Assembly (NCBI RefSeq): GCF_017315985.1
Contig: NZ_JAFLVR010000024.1
Span: 1-64,000, forward strand
Direction: 5' to 3'
DNA from: Candidatus Enterococcus murrayae
GTDB taxonomy: Bacteria; Bacillota; Bacilli; Lactobacillales; Enterococcaceae
DNA length: 64,000 bases
A program made the position numbers and the translations under genes. Of the stretch, positions 15,392 through 23,554 are shown piece after piece. Each line of letters begins with the position of its first letter. The first letter of the stretch is position 1. Below the pieces are notes generated by a model. That model was not told the origin of the DNA. It saw only the letters and a program-made list of their open reading frames with translations, and did no database searches.

Positions 15392-16108
15392 TTAGCTGAT
15401 CAGCTTTGCAGCTTCTTCATCAGCAAGAACGGTAATAGTTGAATGCCGTCTTAAAACGGAAGCTGGACATGCTTCTGTCAATGGCCCCTTCAGCATTTTT
15501 GCTAGAGCTTCCGCTTTGTTACTGCCATGAACGATTAGTAGAATCTCCTTTGCTTTTAGCACACTCAATGGCCCCATGGTAACGAAGGATCTGGGAACGG
15601 CTTGACCATGCTTACTATAGATGTCAGCAAAAACATCATACCAAGGATATTCAGGTTTGATTTCTACTTCATAAGACAGACTGTCAAAGCTTGTAGACTG
15701 TGGCATGTTTCCACAAAAGTGCCCATCGCTCCCGAGGCCTAAGACTATTAAATCAAGTCCCCCAGCTTCCTCGATTTGTTGGTCAAATGCTGCGTAATTT
15801 TCCTTCGTTATTTCATGAATGTTTTCTTCTTTGATAGTTGCTGGAACACAGAATTTTTCTTTTAGCTCGTTATATGTCGTTGTGTGATCAGAATTTTCAA
15901 GCGGTCCGCCGTCAGAAGTATAAACATGAAAGTTCGAACAGTCCGTGGATTCCCGTAGGTGCTCAATCACTAATTCGTAGATTCTGCTGGGAACGGAGTT
16001 AGCCGTAAAAGCGCAGTTCACGCGATGGTTGCTGTTCATTTTTTCCAGAATGGCAGTTGCTGCCAGTATGCACATTGCATCCTGTGTTTTTACAGTCGTG
16101 ATTTTCAT
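15392..16108 (-). CDS. YieK-like paralogue with altered active site
   Basis: The 238-aa protein is a paralogue of the convergent yieK gene, sharing the GSDGHFCGNMP loop and the GPLTEACPASVLRRH region. However, the phosphate loop TAGSSPK of the first copy is TANSVPS here (35-41), and the catalytic FDE is SDGG (65-68): the Asp is kept but the Glu is lost. The superfamily fold is clear. Activity on the same substrate is doubtful; it could be a pseudoenzyme, a sugar-phosphate sensor or an enzyme with a changed substrate. GAGGGT precedes the ATG, and a TATACT lies about 30 nt upstream. Confidence 0.82.
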   Translation of the reverse strand: MKITTVKTQDAMCILAATAILEKMNSNHRVNCAFTANSVPSRIYELVIEHLRESTDCSNFHVYTSDGGPLENSDHTTTYNELKEKFCVPATIKEENIHEITKENYAAFDQQIEEAGGLDLIVLGLGSDGHFCGNMPQSTSFDSLSYEVEIKPEYPWYDVFADIYSKHGQAVPRSFVTMGPLSVLKAKEILLIVHGSNKAEALAKMLKGPLTEACPASVLRRHSTITVLADEEAAKLIS

Positions 16109-16344
16109 CGAATTACCCTCATTTCTAGTATATTTTACTCAGCTCTAAAGCATTTATTGACTATTTTAGGTAAAGTGCGACATAGAAAAATTTGATACCA
16201 GTAGTGACAACGAGAGGAATCAAAGTGTCTGTTTGTTTGGCGGCGTATGATAAAAAGTGAATCCATTTTTAATCGTAAAAAGAAACGATTGATCGAGACT
16301 ACTCCTCAAAACAACCATAACATGAATTTCTTTTATGTAAAGAC

Positions 16345-16396
16345 ACTAAAAAAACGTGTTGGCCCATAATTTTTATGGATCCACACGTTTTTTAGT
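16345..16396 (-). terminator. Terminator between yieK paralogue and MFS gene
   Basis: ACTAAAAAAACGTGT and ACACGTTTTTTAGT form a long stem (16345-16359 with 16383-16396) past the stop of the leftward MFS gene. The rest of the 310-nt gap 16109-16418 holds the promoter region of the yieK paralogue and nothing else I can name. Confidence 0.75.
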
Positions 16397-16418
16397 ATTG
16401 AATCTGAAGCATCAATTT

Positions 16419-17621
16419 TTATGCGTTCTCTTCAATGTCTTCCTCTTCGACTGTTTCGAAATATTGGGAATGAATAATGATTAATACGATTCCGATAAAG
16501 ACCATCACACTTGCAAAATAGAAGGTATAATTACCGCCAAATTTTGCACCGATCAAACCAGCAACGAACGGAGCAAGCGAACCACCAAAGAAGCGTACAA
16601 AGCTGTAAGTTGAAGAAGCGATGCTGCGTTTGATTCCAAGGATTTCCATGGCGATCGTAGTCATCAATGTATTAATGATCCCTTGGAAAAATCCAGCGAC
16701 GATCAAAGCAGCTGCTACGAGTGCAGGATGATCGGCATTGATTCCCATTAACAATAAGCAAACAATGAATCCAATAAAACCGATCATTAGGGTATAAAAA
16801 GTGCCGATCCTTCTCTCAAAACGCGTTGCTAAGAAAATCGAAGAAATCGCTAATAGGATTCCCCAGCCGAAGAAGGTCATGCCGATTTCCATTTCTGAAA
16901 AGTTTGGCATTAAGAAGGGGGCATAGGCCAGTAAAGTAAAGAAACCAAAATTATAAAGTAATGCAATCAAACCCACGGAACGCAATTTGTGATTTTTCAA
17001 CGCCTTGATCCCAGCAAAAAAATCGATTTTTTCTTTTTTGCCTGCGGGTTCCTTGAACATAATTAAAATCGACAAAAATGAAATCAGCATCAAAACAGAT
17101 ACGCCTGCAAATGGCAATCGCCAAGAGATAGAACCAAGCGATCCCCCAACGAGCGGTCCAATCGACATGCCCAATCCCATAGCGGCTTCATAAAGCATAA
17201 TCGATTTCTCTGTTTGACCAATCAACACACTGACGATCGCCGATAACGCTGTTGAAATAAAGAGCGCATTTCCTAATCCCCAGCCAGCTCTGAAATAAAT
17301 CAGTGCGTCAATCGTATTTGACAGTCCAGCGAAAAGCGCAAATAAAATAATAATGAATAATCCTACCATCAAAGTTTTCTTCGTACCAATTCGGCTAGAA
17401 ACAAAACCAGTGAATAACATGACGATCCCCGTCACCATCATATAGCTTGTAAATAATAGCGTTGTTTGCTCAGGTGTTGCCTGTAAAGATTTGGCGATCG
17501 AATTTAAAATAGGATCTACCAGTCCGATCCCCATGAAGGCGATCATGCAAGCAAAGGCAACAACATATGCTGCTTTGCTATTTTCTTTTTCCGTTACTAA
17601 GTTTCCGTTTAAATTTTCCAT
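16419..17621 (-). CDS. MFS drug-type efflux transporter
   Basis: This is a 400-aa major facilitator with about 12 membrane helices in two halves separated by a cytoplasmic loop near residue 200 (KKEKIDFFAGIKAL). The N-terminal half has the DHA1-like RIGTKKTLMVG segment (motif A, after helix 2) and the GPLVGGSLG motif C in helix 5, both typical of proton-driven drug exporters. The C-terminus is acidic. The substrate is not predictable. The ATG at 17621 has GTGGTGG 5 nt before it. A PadR gene lies just upstream in the same direction and an ATGT-N8-ACAT operator covers the promoter, so it is probably PadR-repressed. Confidence 0.88.
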   Translation of the reverse strand: MENLNGNLVTEKENSKAAYVVAFACMIAFMGIGLVDPILNSIAKSLQATPEQTTLLFTSYMMVTGIVMLFTGFVSSRIGTKKTLMVGLFIIILFALFAGLSNTIDALIYFRAGWGLGNALFISTALSAIVSVLIGQTEKSIMLYEAAMGLGMSIGPLVGGSLGSISWRLPFAGVSVLMLISFLSILIMFKEPAGKKEKIDFFAGIKALKNHKLRSVGLIALLYNFGFFTLLAYAPFLMPNFSEMEIGMTFFGWGILLAISSIFLATRFERRIGTFYTLMIGFIGFIVCLLLMGINADHPALVAAALIVAGFFQGIINTLMTTIAMEILGIKRSIASSTYSFVRFFGGSLAPFVAGLIGAKFGGNYTFYFASVMVFIGIVLIIIHSQYFETVEEEDIEENA

Positions 17622-17645
17622 GTAAACCACCACTTTCCATTCAAC

Positions 17646-17686
17646 AGTTTAATCATAAATTATTTTTATGTCAATATTTACATAAA
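17646..17686 (-). promoter_or_regulatory. MFS promoter with PadR-type operator
   Basis: Leftward promoter: -35 TTGACA (17674-17669), 17-nt spacer, -10 TAAACT (17651-17646). A 22-bp perfect inverted repeat TTTATGT-N8-ACATAAA (17665-17686) covers the -35 and contains ATGT-N8-ACAT, the published PadR-family consensus. Confidence 0.8.
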
Positions 17687-17704
17687 TAAATTTACACATA
17701 TTTT

Positions 17705-17743
17705 CTTCAAAAAAAGAAACAGACCCTAAATGATCTGTTTCTT
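17705..17743 (-). terminator. Terminator of the second padR gene
   Basis: AAGAAACAGA and TCTGTTTCTT form a 10-bp stem (17714-17743) with a T run on the leftward side. It separates the padR transcript from the MFS promoter just downstream. Confidence 0.8.
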
Positions 17744-17747
17744 GCCA

Positions 17748-18278
17748 TTATTCCTTGAAGTAGTCATCGATTTTTTCTTCTGCCCATGCACACCAAGCGA
17801 GCTCTTCCTTACATAGACGGATTTTTCGTTCAAGAATCAGCTCGCGACCAAAATTTTTTCGCCGCTCCTCTTCGCTTGATTCAGTGACACCATCTAAGAC
17901 CTTGGAATATTCGCTGAGTTGTTCCTGAAAATATTGTTTTCGTTCCATGATTAAAAATTTTGAAGTATCTCGATCCAGAGCAGAGATGGTAAACACCTTC
18001 GCTAGGAACTCATCTTTCTGAGAAGGAGCATGGCTTTTAGTAAAAACCCATTCCTTTACTAACTCTTTTCCTGCTGGAGTAATATCATAAATTTTCCGTT
18101 TCCCATCAGGAATATCAATGATCTCAATTAATTCCTGCCTGCGCAGTTCTTTTAAGGTTGGATAGATTTGGCTGTGATGAGCTTCCCAAAACAAATTCAA
18201 AAAGTGTTTTAATTCATAACCGGTCAACGGCGAACGCACAAGCATTGCCAGAACAACATAGCTGATCGTATTCATCAT
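17748..18278 (-). CDS. PadR-family regulator next to MFS exporter
   Basis: A 176-aa PadR protein: winged helix at residues 1-80 (VVLAMLVRSPLTGYELKHFL, SQIYPTLKELRRQELIEI, KRKIYDITPAGKELVKEW) and a C-terminal helical domain of the longer Vir/AphA type (about 90-176) that dimerises. AAAGGATCAC precedes two adjacent ATG codons. Its gene is upstream of the exporter on the same strand, separated by its own terminator, and the exporter promoter has a perfect PadR-type operator. It probably represses the exporter until an unknown inducer binds. Confidence 0.9.
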   Translation of the reverse strand: MMNTISYVVLAMLVRSPLTGYELKHFLNLFWEAHHSQIYPTLKELRRQELIEIIDIPDGKRKIYDITPAGKELVKEWVFTKSHAPSQKDEFLAKVFTISALDRDTSKFLIMERKQYFQEQLSEYSKVLDGVTESSEEERRKNFGRELILERKIRLCKEELAWCAWAEEKIDDYFKE

Positions 18279-18440
18279 GTGATCCTTTCTGTTAAGGATT
18301 TCCTTTAAACTATTTTCCTTCTTATTTTCTCCGTGTCTATTGTATCACTGTTTATAAAAATTGATGAACATTTTTCAGACCTGCGGCGGATGTTTTTTCT
18401 CCAGAATTCTAATAGACTTATTTTAGAGAGGAAGATCGTT

Positions 18441-19142
18441 GTGAAAGTCTTATTTGTATTCGATGACCAAGAATATTCAAGTTTTTTTATTTATGATTTA
18501 ACTAGTGGTATAAACAGTCTGTTGCGAGTTTCGCCCGAAATAAAAATACAGAAGCTGACTCTTGGTGAATTGTACACACAAGTACCGATTGAAAAGTTCT
18601 TAGCCTATTTTTCAGTTGCTTTTTCTGTAAAAGTCGAGAAATATTTGATTCTAAAAAAAGCAGATAGTTTGCTTGGTGTGAAGGAAGCCGGCCTTGAAGA
18701 GGATGGGAAGATGGCCGTAACGGTTTATAAAGATTTTCACGCCTTAAAAAATGGTCAGCTGTTTACAAAAGGTGAGCACCGACTGACTTTAGCTGAGATC
18801 GATGCCTATATCAGCTATCAGATTGATCAGGATGGTCGGATCGACGTGTTTGAACGGCAGGAGGATATTATTCGATTGATAAAGCGCAAAACGCTTCGAC
18901 CACGATTATCTTCTATCACTAATAATTATGGAACAGTCCGAGAGTATTCAGGAAGCAATCTTAATTTAAAAGACATGTTAAAGCTGGGAACAGGTTACTT
19001 AGCAAAAGGCAATGTCCGGATGAATAAAATCAATGTACCGGAAGTCGGGAGCTATACGTTAAATGGTGATTTTCCCTATCAGCTAAACAGGATCGATTGG
19101 GAGAAAAATAACGTGAAATTACGATCTGATTTAATTCAATAA
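18441..19142 (+). CDS. Degenerate LCP-like protein without membrane anchor
   Basis: The GTG at 18441, with GAGAGGAAG before it, is chosen; an in-frame upstream codon at 18333 has no ribosome site. The 233-aa product has no signal or membrane helix. By eye it follows the LytR-CpsA-Psr (LCP) domain from end to end: a first strand, a YSSFFIYDLTSG strand where LCP has RSDT, a VEKYLILKKADSLLGV segment, a GEHRLTLAEIDAYI helix and a GRIDVFERQEDIIRLI helix. The usual catalytic arginines (RSDT, PRDT, the FRxR strand) are missing, so glycopolymer transferase activity is unlikely. The LCP call is my inference from remembered family pattern; otherwise hypothetical. Confidence 0.5.
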   Translation: MKVLFVFDDQEYSSFFIYDLTSGINSLLRVSPEIKIQKLTLGELYTQVPIEKFLAYFSVAFSVKVEKYLILKKADSLLGVKEAGLEEDGKMAVTVYKDFHALKNGQLFTKGEHRLTLAEIDAYISYQIDQDGRIDVFERQEDIIRLIKRKTLRPRLSSITNNYGTVREYSGSNLNLKDMLKLGTGYLAKGNVRMNKINVPEVGSYTLNGDFPYQLNRIDWEKNNVKLRSDLIQ

Positions 19143-19350
19143 AAAGTTATTCACAGGAAGTATCCAAAAAGCGTTTTTTTTGATTGGATTAGCCGCTTAC
19201 ATAGCCGTAAAAGCTTTGACATCAATCTTTAGAGGAGTTTCACAACTGAGAAACTTTTTGGTTAAATTGCTTTTGAGTACTTGACAATTGTGATGGATGC
19301 TTTTGAATTAAAAATAAAAAAAGCGATGCTACACTAAAAATGGAGGGATA

Positions 19351-19590
19351 ATGATGATTTGGACGTTAATAGTAGGTGCTGTGATTGGAGCGATCGGCGG
19401 CAGTCTTTCTGGCCGCGGCAAGCAGATGGGCTGCATCTTTAATATTATTGCAGGCCTAGCAGGTTCCTATATAGGTCAAGCAATTTTTGGTCACTGGGGG
19501 CCGCACTTAGCAGGAATGGCATTAGTACCGTCAATCTTAGGTGCAGTCGTAGTGGTAGCGGTTGTTTCATTTTTCACAGGACGACGATAA
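19351..19590 (+). CDS. GlsB/YeaQ/YmgE family small membrane protein
   Basis: This 79-aa protein has three glycine-rich membrane helices (LIVGAVIGAIGGSLSGRG, then NIIAGLAGSYIGQAIFG, then PSILGAVVVVAVVSFF), the standard layout of the transglycosylase-associated / GlsB family. In enterococci such proteins are linked to general and bile stress, often beside Gls24-type proteins; here it stands alone. GGAGGG precedes two adjacent ATG codons. A TTGACA lies upstream (about 19282) with a poor -10. A strong terminator follows. Confidence 0.88.
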   Translation: MMIWTLIVGAVIGAIGGSLSGRGKQMGCIFNIIAGLAGSYIGQAIFGHWGPHLAGMALVPSILGAVVVVAVVSFFTGRR

Positions 19591-19600
19591 GAAGTAGTTT

Positions 19601-19633
19601 GCAGAGGCTGAAAATCAGCTTCTGCCTTTTTTT
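19601..19633 (+). terminator. Terminator of the GlsB-like gene
   Basis: GCAGAGGCTGA-AAA-TCAGCTTCTGC stem with one G/T mismatch (19601-19625), followed by a run of T residues. Confidence 0.9.
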
Positions 19634-19693
19634 AGTTTAAAAGCAGAGATTTTTGTTTTTCTAGTCGTGTTCGTTCAGCTTTTTGAAAGACTT

Positions 19694-19702
19694 TGTTATA
19701 AT
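19694..19702 (+). promoter_or_regulatory. Extended -10 promoter of the M24 peptidase gene
   Basis: TGTTATAAT is a perfect extended -10 element, about 20 nt before the ATG. No good -35 is seen, as is usual for extended -10 promoters. Confidence 0.5.
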
Positions 19703-19720
19703 GGACTGTGGGTGATAAGA

Positions 19721-20785
19721 ATGATAAAACGAATGGAAAATTTACGTAGATTAATGAAAAAAGAAGTAATTGATGCGTACTTAGTAACAAGTCCGGCGAA
19801 CTTGCGCTATTTAACAAACTTTACTGGAACAGCCGGTTTAGCATTTATTACATTAGAAAGAGCGTTCTTTATTACTGATTTTCGTTATATCGAACAAGCT
19901 AATGAGCAAGTTCAAGGAATGACGATTATTCAACATCAAGGAGATACCATAGGAGAAATCATCAGACTGATGGAAAGCGAGGGCATCAGCGTTCTTGGAT
20001 TTGAGGACGCCTTCATGACCTATGCTGAGTATTCTGTTTTTGAAGAAGCAATTGACGCAGAGCTGGCACCGGCCAGCGGTTTCATTGAAAAGTTGCGGGA
20101 ACAGAAGGATCCGGGAGAAATTGCCATCATTGAAAAGGCTTGTGCGATAGCTGATGAAGGATTCGAGCATGTCCTAAAGATGATTCGTCCGGGAATGACG
20201 GAAATTGAGGTAGCAAATCAATTGGACTTCTTTATGCGCTCACTTGGGGCATCAGGCACATCGTTTGATACGATCGTTGCTAGCGGTGTTCGATCAGCTT
20301 TACCTCATGGCGTCGCCAGCAGTAAAAAAATTGAGCACGGCGATTTGATTACACTGGATTTTGGTTGTGTATATCAAGGATATGTATCGGATATCACACG
20401 TACTTTTGCAATAGGGGAGCCAGAACAACAGTTAAAAGACATTTATCAAATCGTTTTAGAAGCGCAGCAAAAAGTTATCGAAGTGGCTCAGGCCGGAGTA
20501 ACTGGTGCACAATTAGATGCGGCAGCTCGAGATTTTATTACTGAAGCTGGCTATGGCGAGGCTTTTGGACATTCTACCGGGCATGGTATTGGAATGGAAA
20601 TTCATGAAGGGCCGAATGTTAGTCAATCCAACGGTGAGCCACTAGAAGTCGGCAATATCATTACTGACGAGCCGGGAATTTACTTAGCTGGTCTTGGCGG
20701 TGTTCGGATTGAAGATGATTTGGTGATTTTAGCTGAAGGCAATCGAATTTTGACGCATTCACCGAAGGAACTCATCATTTTATAA
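19721..20785 (+). CDS. yqhT: M24 Xaa-Pro aminopeptidase/dipeptidase
   Basis: This 354-aa protein has the creatinase-type N-terminal domain (about 1-130) and a pita-bread M24 peptidase domain (about 135-350). All five metal ligands are visible: the Asp of LDFG, the Asp of SDITRTF, the His of GHSTGHGIG, the Glu of DEPGIYL and the Glu of RIEDD. It would remove N-terminal residues before proline or split Xaa-Pro dipeptides with two metal ions. The ATG at 19721 has GGTGATAAG upstream. The position directly before efp matches yqhT in Bacillus. Confidence 0.9.
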   Translation: MIKRMENLRRLMKKEVIDAYLVTSPANLRYLTNFTGTAGLAFITLERAFFITDFRYIEQANEQVQGMTIIQHQGDTIGEIIRLMESEGISVLGFEDAFMTYAEYSVFEEAIDAELAPASGFIEKLREQKDPGEIAIIEKACAIADEGFEHVLKMIRPGMTEIEVANQLDFFMRSLGASGTSFDTIVASGVRSALPHGVASSKKIEHGDLITLDFGCVYQGYVSDITRTFAIGEPEQQLKDIYQIVLEAQQKVIEVAQAGVTGAQLDAAARDFITEAGYGEAFGHSTGHGIGMEIHEGPNVSQSNGEPLEVGNIITDEPGIYLAGLGGVRIEDDLVILAEGNRILTHSPKELIIL

Positions 20786-21018
20786 GTATCAGTTTCCCTA
20801 TATATTTTAGCAAGATTAGAGTAGGGGATGCTTTAAAAATAGTTTCATTAAAAAGAACAAGCCGTAATTGGGTAGAGGTAGCGTAAGTAAACAAGAAATG
20901 ATAAACTAGAACCAAATCTGCAAAGATGGGCAATATGCAGGGAATTAATATTTCTATTCTTTCTATATAATAGTAGAATAATAATTGATTTCCTTTCATT
21001 GAATTAGGAGGAAGTATC

Positions 21019-21576
21019 ATGATTTCAGTAAACGATTTTAAAACTGGTTTAACTATCGAGGTGGACGGCGGCATTTGGCGTGTAGTCGATTTCCAACATG
21101 TGAAACCAGGTAAAGGTGCGGCCTTCGTTCGTTCAAAACTCAAAAATCTGCGTACTGGAGCTATGCAAGAAAAAACGTTCCGTGCGGGTGAAAAAGTTGC
21201 GAAAGCTCAAATTGACAATAAAAAAATGCAATATCTTTATGATGATGGCGATAACTACGTGTTCATGGATATGCAAAGCTACGAACAAATCGAAATGCCT
21301 AAGCAGCAAGTAGCAGAAGAAATGCTTTACGTATTAGAAAACACAGAATTAACCGTTATTATGTATGGGAACGAAGTTTTAGGAGTGGATCTTCCAAACA
21401 CTGTAACATTAGAAGTTGCGGAAACAGAACCAAACATTAAAGGAGATACCTCATCAGGCGGTTCAAAGCCAGCTGTGATGGAAACAGGTTTGACAGTCAA
21501 TGTACCATTCTTCGTGAATCAGGGAGACAAGCTGATCGTCAATACTCAAGATGGCAGTTACGTATCTCGAGCATAA
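21019..21576 (+). CDS. efp: Translation elongation factor P
   Basis: EF-P (185 aa, normal length) relieves ribosome stalling at polyproline stretches. The N-terminal KOW-like domain holds the modified-residue loop [12 protein letters not shown] with Lys32 at its tip, the site of post-translational modification in Bacillus. Two OB-fold domains follow, ending with the conserved [21 protein letters not shown] region. AGGAGG precedes the ATG. The 233-nt region upstream holds a TATAAT at 20966-20971 and no other gene. Confidence 0.97.
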   Translation: MISVNDFKTGLTIEVDGGIWRVVDFQHVKPGKGAAFVRSKLKNLRTGAMQEKTFRAGEKVAKAQIDNKKMQYLYDDGDNYVFMDMQSYEQIEMPKQQVAEEMLYVLENTELTVIMYGNEVLGVDLPNTVTLEVAETEPNIKGDTSSGGSKPAVMETGLTVNVPFFVNQGDKLIVNTQDGSYVSRA

Positions 21577-21745
21577 AAGGTTCAGTTTTTATGGACTAGC
21601 AGTATGTGGCGTTTAAATATAAAAGAATTAGTATTATTCTTAGAGCTAATCGATGGAGTGATCTCTATTCGGGCGATACATGAACATCAGACTTGTTTTT
21701 TTATAAGGAAAAATAAGTACATTGGAGGAATAAGGAGAGAGTAAG

Positions 21746-22171
21746 ATGGCAGATGAAAAAAATTTAGTTTTAGGCGAAAGTCCTGAACTCGGTGAAATTA
21801 TCATTGCACCAGAAGTGATTGAAGTAATTATTGGAATCGCAGCTTCTAAAGTGGACGGTGTTTATGGTATGCGTGGTTCTCTAGCAAGCAATGTGACTGA
21901 ACTGCTTGGTAAAGCCGCTCATGGAAAAGGTGTTTATCTTAAAAATGATGAAGACGGATTGAAAGTCGATATCTATTCTTATTTTGATTACGGCACTTCT
22001 GTACCGAAAGTAGCAATGGCTATGCAAGAACGTGTAAAACAGCAAGTTTTATTTATGACTGATTTAGCGTTGAGCGAAGTAAACATCCATGTAGTAGGCG
22101 TTGTAGCTGAAAAATTAGAACAACCGACCCTAGAAGAATTATTCAATGATGAAGAGGAAAATAATGAGTAA
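21746..22171 (+). CDS. yqhY: Asp23/Gls24 family protein YqhY
   Basis: The 141-aa protein carries the Asp23/Gls24 domain (about 12-115) with the GEIIIAPEVIEVIIGIAASKVDGV start and the VNIHVVGVVAE end, then an acidic tail. It is cytoplasmic. In Bacillus YqhY is encoded beside the acetyl-CoA carboxylase genes and affects lipid synthesis; here it stands between efp and nusB, the usual place in Lactobacillales. The 3' end overlaps nusB by 8 nt. Confidence 0.92.
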   Translation: MADEKNLVLGESPELGEIIIAPEVIEVIIGIAASKVDGVYGMRGSLASNVTELLGKAAHGKGVYLKNDEDGLKVDIYSYFDYGTSVPKVAMAMQERVKQQVLFMTDLALSEVNIHVVGVVAEKLEQPTLEELFNDEEENNE

Positions 22172-22622
22172 AGAATTATCACGTCATGAGATTCGGGAAA
22201 AAGCCTTACAGGCACTATTCCCGTTAGACTTCAATCAGGATTTAACCAAAAAGGATGCCATTAACCACGCATTAAGTATTGACCAGCAAGAATTCGTCAG
22301 TGAAGACGAAGAAGCCTTTGTTCCTGTCTATCTTGATGAAATAGTTGGGGGAGTCGTGGAACACCAAACAGAGCTAGATGAGATTATTCAAAAGCATTTA
22401 CGTTCTAACTGGTCGATTCAACGAATTGCAAAAATGGATTTGATTATCTTGCGGCTAGGAATCTACGAGATGCTGTACAATACTCAAGTACCCAATCGAG
22501 TGGTTCTAAATGAAGCGATCGAATTGGCTAAAACTTTCAGTGATGACCAATCAAGAAAGTTCGTCAATGGTATCTTATCTAATGTAATGAAAGAGATCGA
22601 TGAAGCTGGGGCAAATAGCTGA
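22164..22622 (+). CDS. nusB: Transcription antitermination factor NusB
   Basis: NusB (152 aa) pairs with NusE (S10) at boxA in rRNA antitermination. The all-helical fold shows SRHEIREKALQALFPLDF at the N-terminus, an NWSIQRIAKMDLIILRLGIYEML core and the VVLNEAIELAKTF and FVNGILSNV signature near the end. The start at ATG 22164 is inside the 3' end of yqhY with GAAGAGGA upstream, giving translational coupling. Confidence 0.95.
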   Translation: MSKELSRHEIREKALQALFPLDFNQDLTKKDAINHALSIDQQEFVSEDEEAFVPVYLDEIVGGVVEHQTELDEIIQKHLRSNWSIQRIAKMDLIILRLGIYEMLYNTQVPNRVVLNEAIELAKTFSDDQSRKFVNGILSNVMKEIDEAGANS

Positions 22623-22646
22623 TGAAGCTATTTTTCCCAGCTTCAT
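22622..22646 (+). terminator. Weak hairpin after nusB
   Basis: ATGAAGCT / AGCTTCAT form an 8-bp stem with a 9-nt loop right after the nusB stop, followed only by TTTAAAC. It may partly terminate transcription or stabilise the 3' end. Confidence 0.4.
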
Positions 22647-22681
22647 TTAAACTATATAGGGAAAGAAGTGGGGAATAAAAA

Positions 22682-23539
22682 ATGGCACAAATTATTAATG
22701 GAAAAGAATTGGCAGAAAAACTTCAGCAAGAAACAGCTAAACAAGTTGAAACATTAGCAGCGAAAGGGATTCATCCAGGATTGGTCGTGTTACTGGTTGG
22801 AGAAAACCCTGCTAGTCAAATATATGTGAGAAATAAGGAACGTGCAGCCAAAAAGATTGGGATTCATTCTGAAGTAAAACGCTATCCCGAAGCGATCACA
22901 GAGGCTGATTTGATTAAGGAAATTGAACACTTCAATAAATCAAATGAATTCCATGGAATTTTAGTACAGTTGCCATTACCGGATCATATTGATGAAGAGA
23001 AGGTTTTGCTTGCAATCAATCCATTAAAAGATGTTGACGGATTCCATCCAATGAACATGGGAAGATTATTCGCGGGAATGCCGCATACAATTCCTTGTAC
23101 ACCATACGGTATTATGAAAATGTTTGAAGAATACGATATTCCATTAGCTGGGAAACAAGCAGTTGTGATTGGACGCAGTAATATCGTCGGCAAACCAATG
23201 GCGATCTTGCTTTTAGGAGCGGATGCAACGGTGACGTTGACTCATTCGAAAACGGAAGATCTGGCAAACGTTGCTAGCAAAGCAGATATTTTAGTTGTAG
23301 CAATCGGCAAAGGTCATTTCGTTACGAAAGAGTTTATAAAACCAGGGGCAGTCGTAATTGATGTTGGGATGAATAGCAATGAAGAAGGTAAACTAATCGG
23401 CGACGTGAAATTTGATGAAGTCGAACCAATTGCCAGTTATATCACACCTGTTCCAGGTGGGGTAGGACCAATGACCATTACAATGCTAATGCAGCAAACA
23501 GTAGACTGCTGCGAACGGCAAGTATTGGACCACGAATAG
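22682..23539 (+). CDS. folD: Methylenetetrahydrofolate dehydrogenase/cyclohydrolase FolD
   Basis: FolD (285 aa) interconverts 5,10-methylene-THF and 10-formyl-THF using NADP. Visible are the catalytic [13 protein letters not shown] segment (Lys near 54), the [10 protein letters not shown] motif, the Rossmann region [18 protein letters not shown], and the [14 protein letters not shown] end. Length and motifs are normal. It supplies one-carbon units for purines and formyl-Met. It lies in the nusB-folD-xseA order usual for Firmicutes. Confidence 0.97.
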   Translation: MAQIINGKELAEKLQQETAKQVETLAAKGIHPGLVVLLVGENPASQIYVRNKERAAKKIGIHSEVKRYPEAITEADLIKEIEHFNKSNEFHGILVQLPLPDHIDEEKVLLAINPLKDVDGFHPMNMGRLFAGMPHTIPCTPYGIMKMFEEYDIPLAGKQAVVIGRSNIVGKPMAILLLGADATVTLTHSKTEDLANVASKADILVVAIGKGHFVTKEFIKPGAVVIDVGMNSNEEGKLIGDVKFDEVEPIASYITPVPGGVGPMTITMLMQQTVDCCERQVLDHE

Positions 23540-23554
23540 CAGAGAGGTGTTTAA

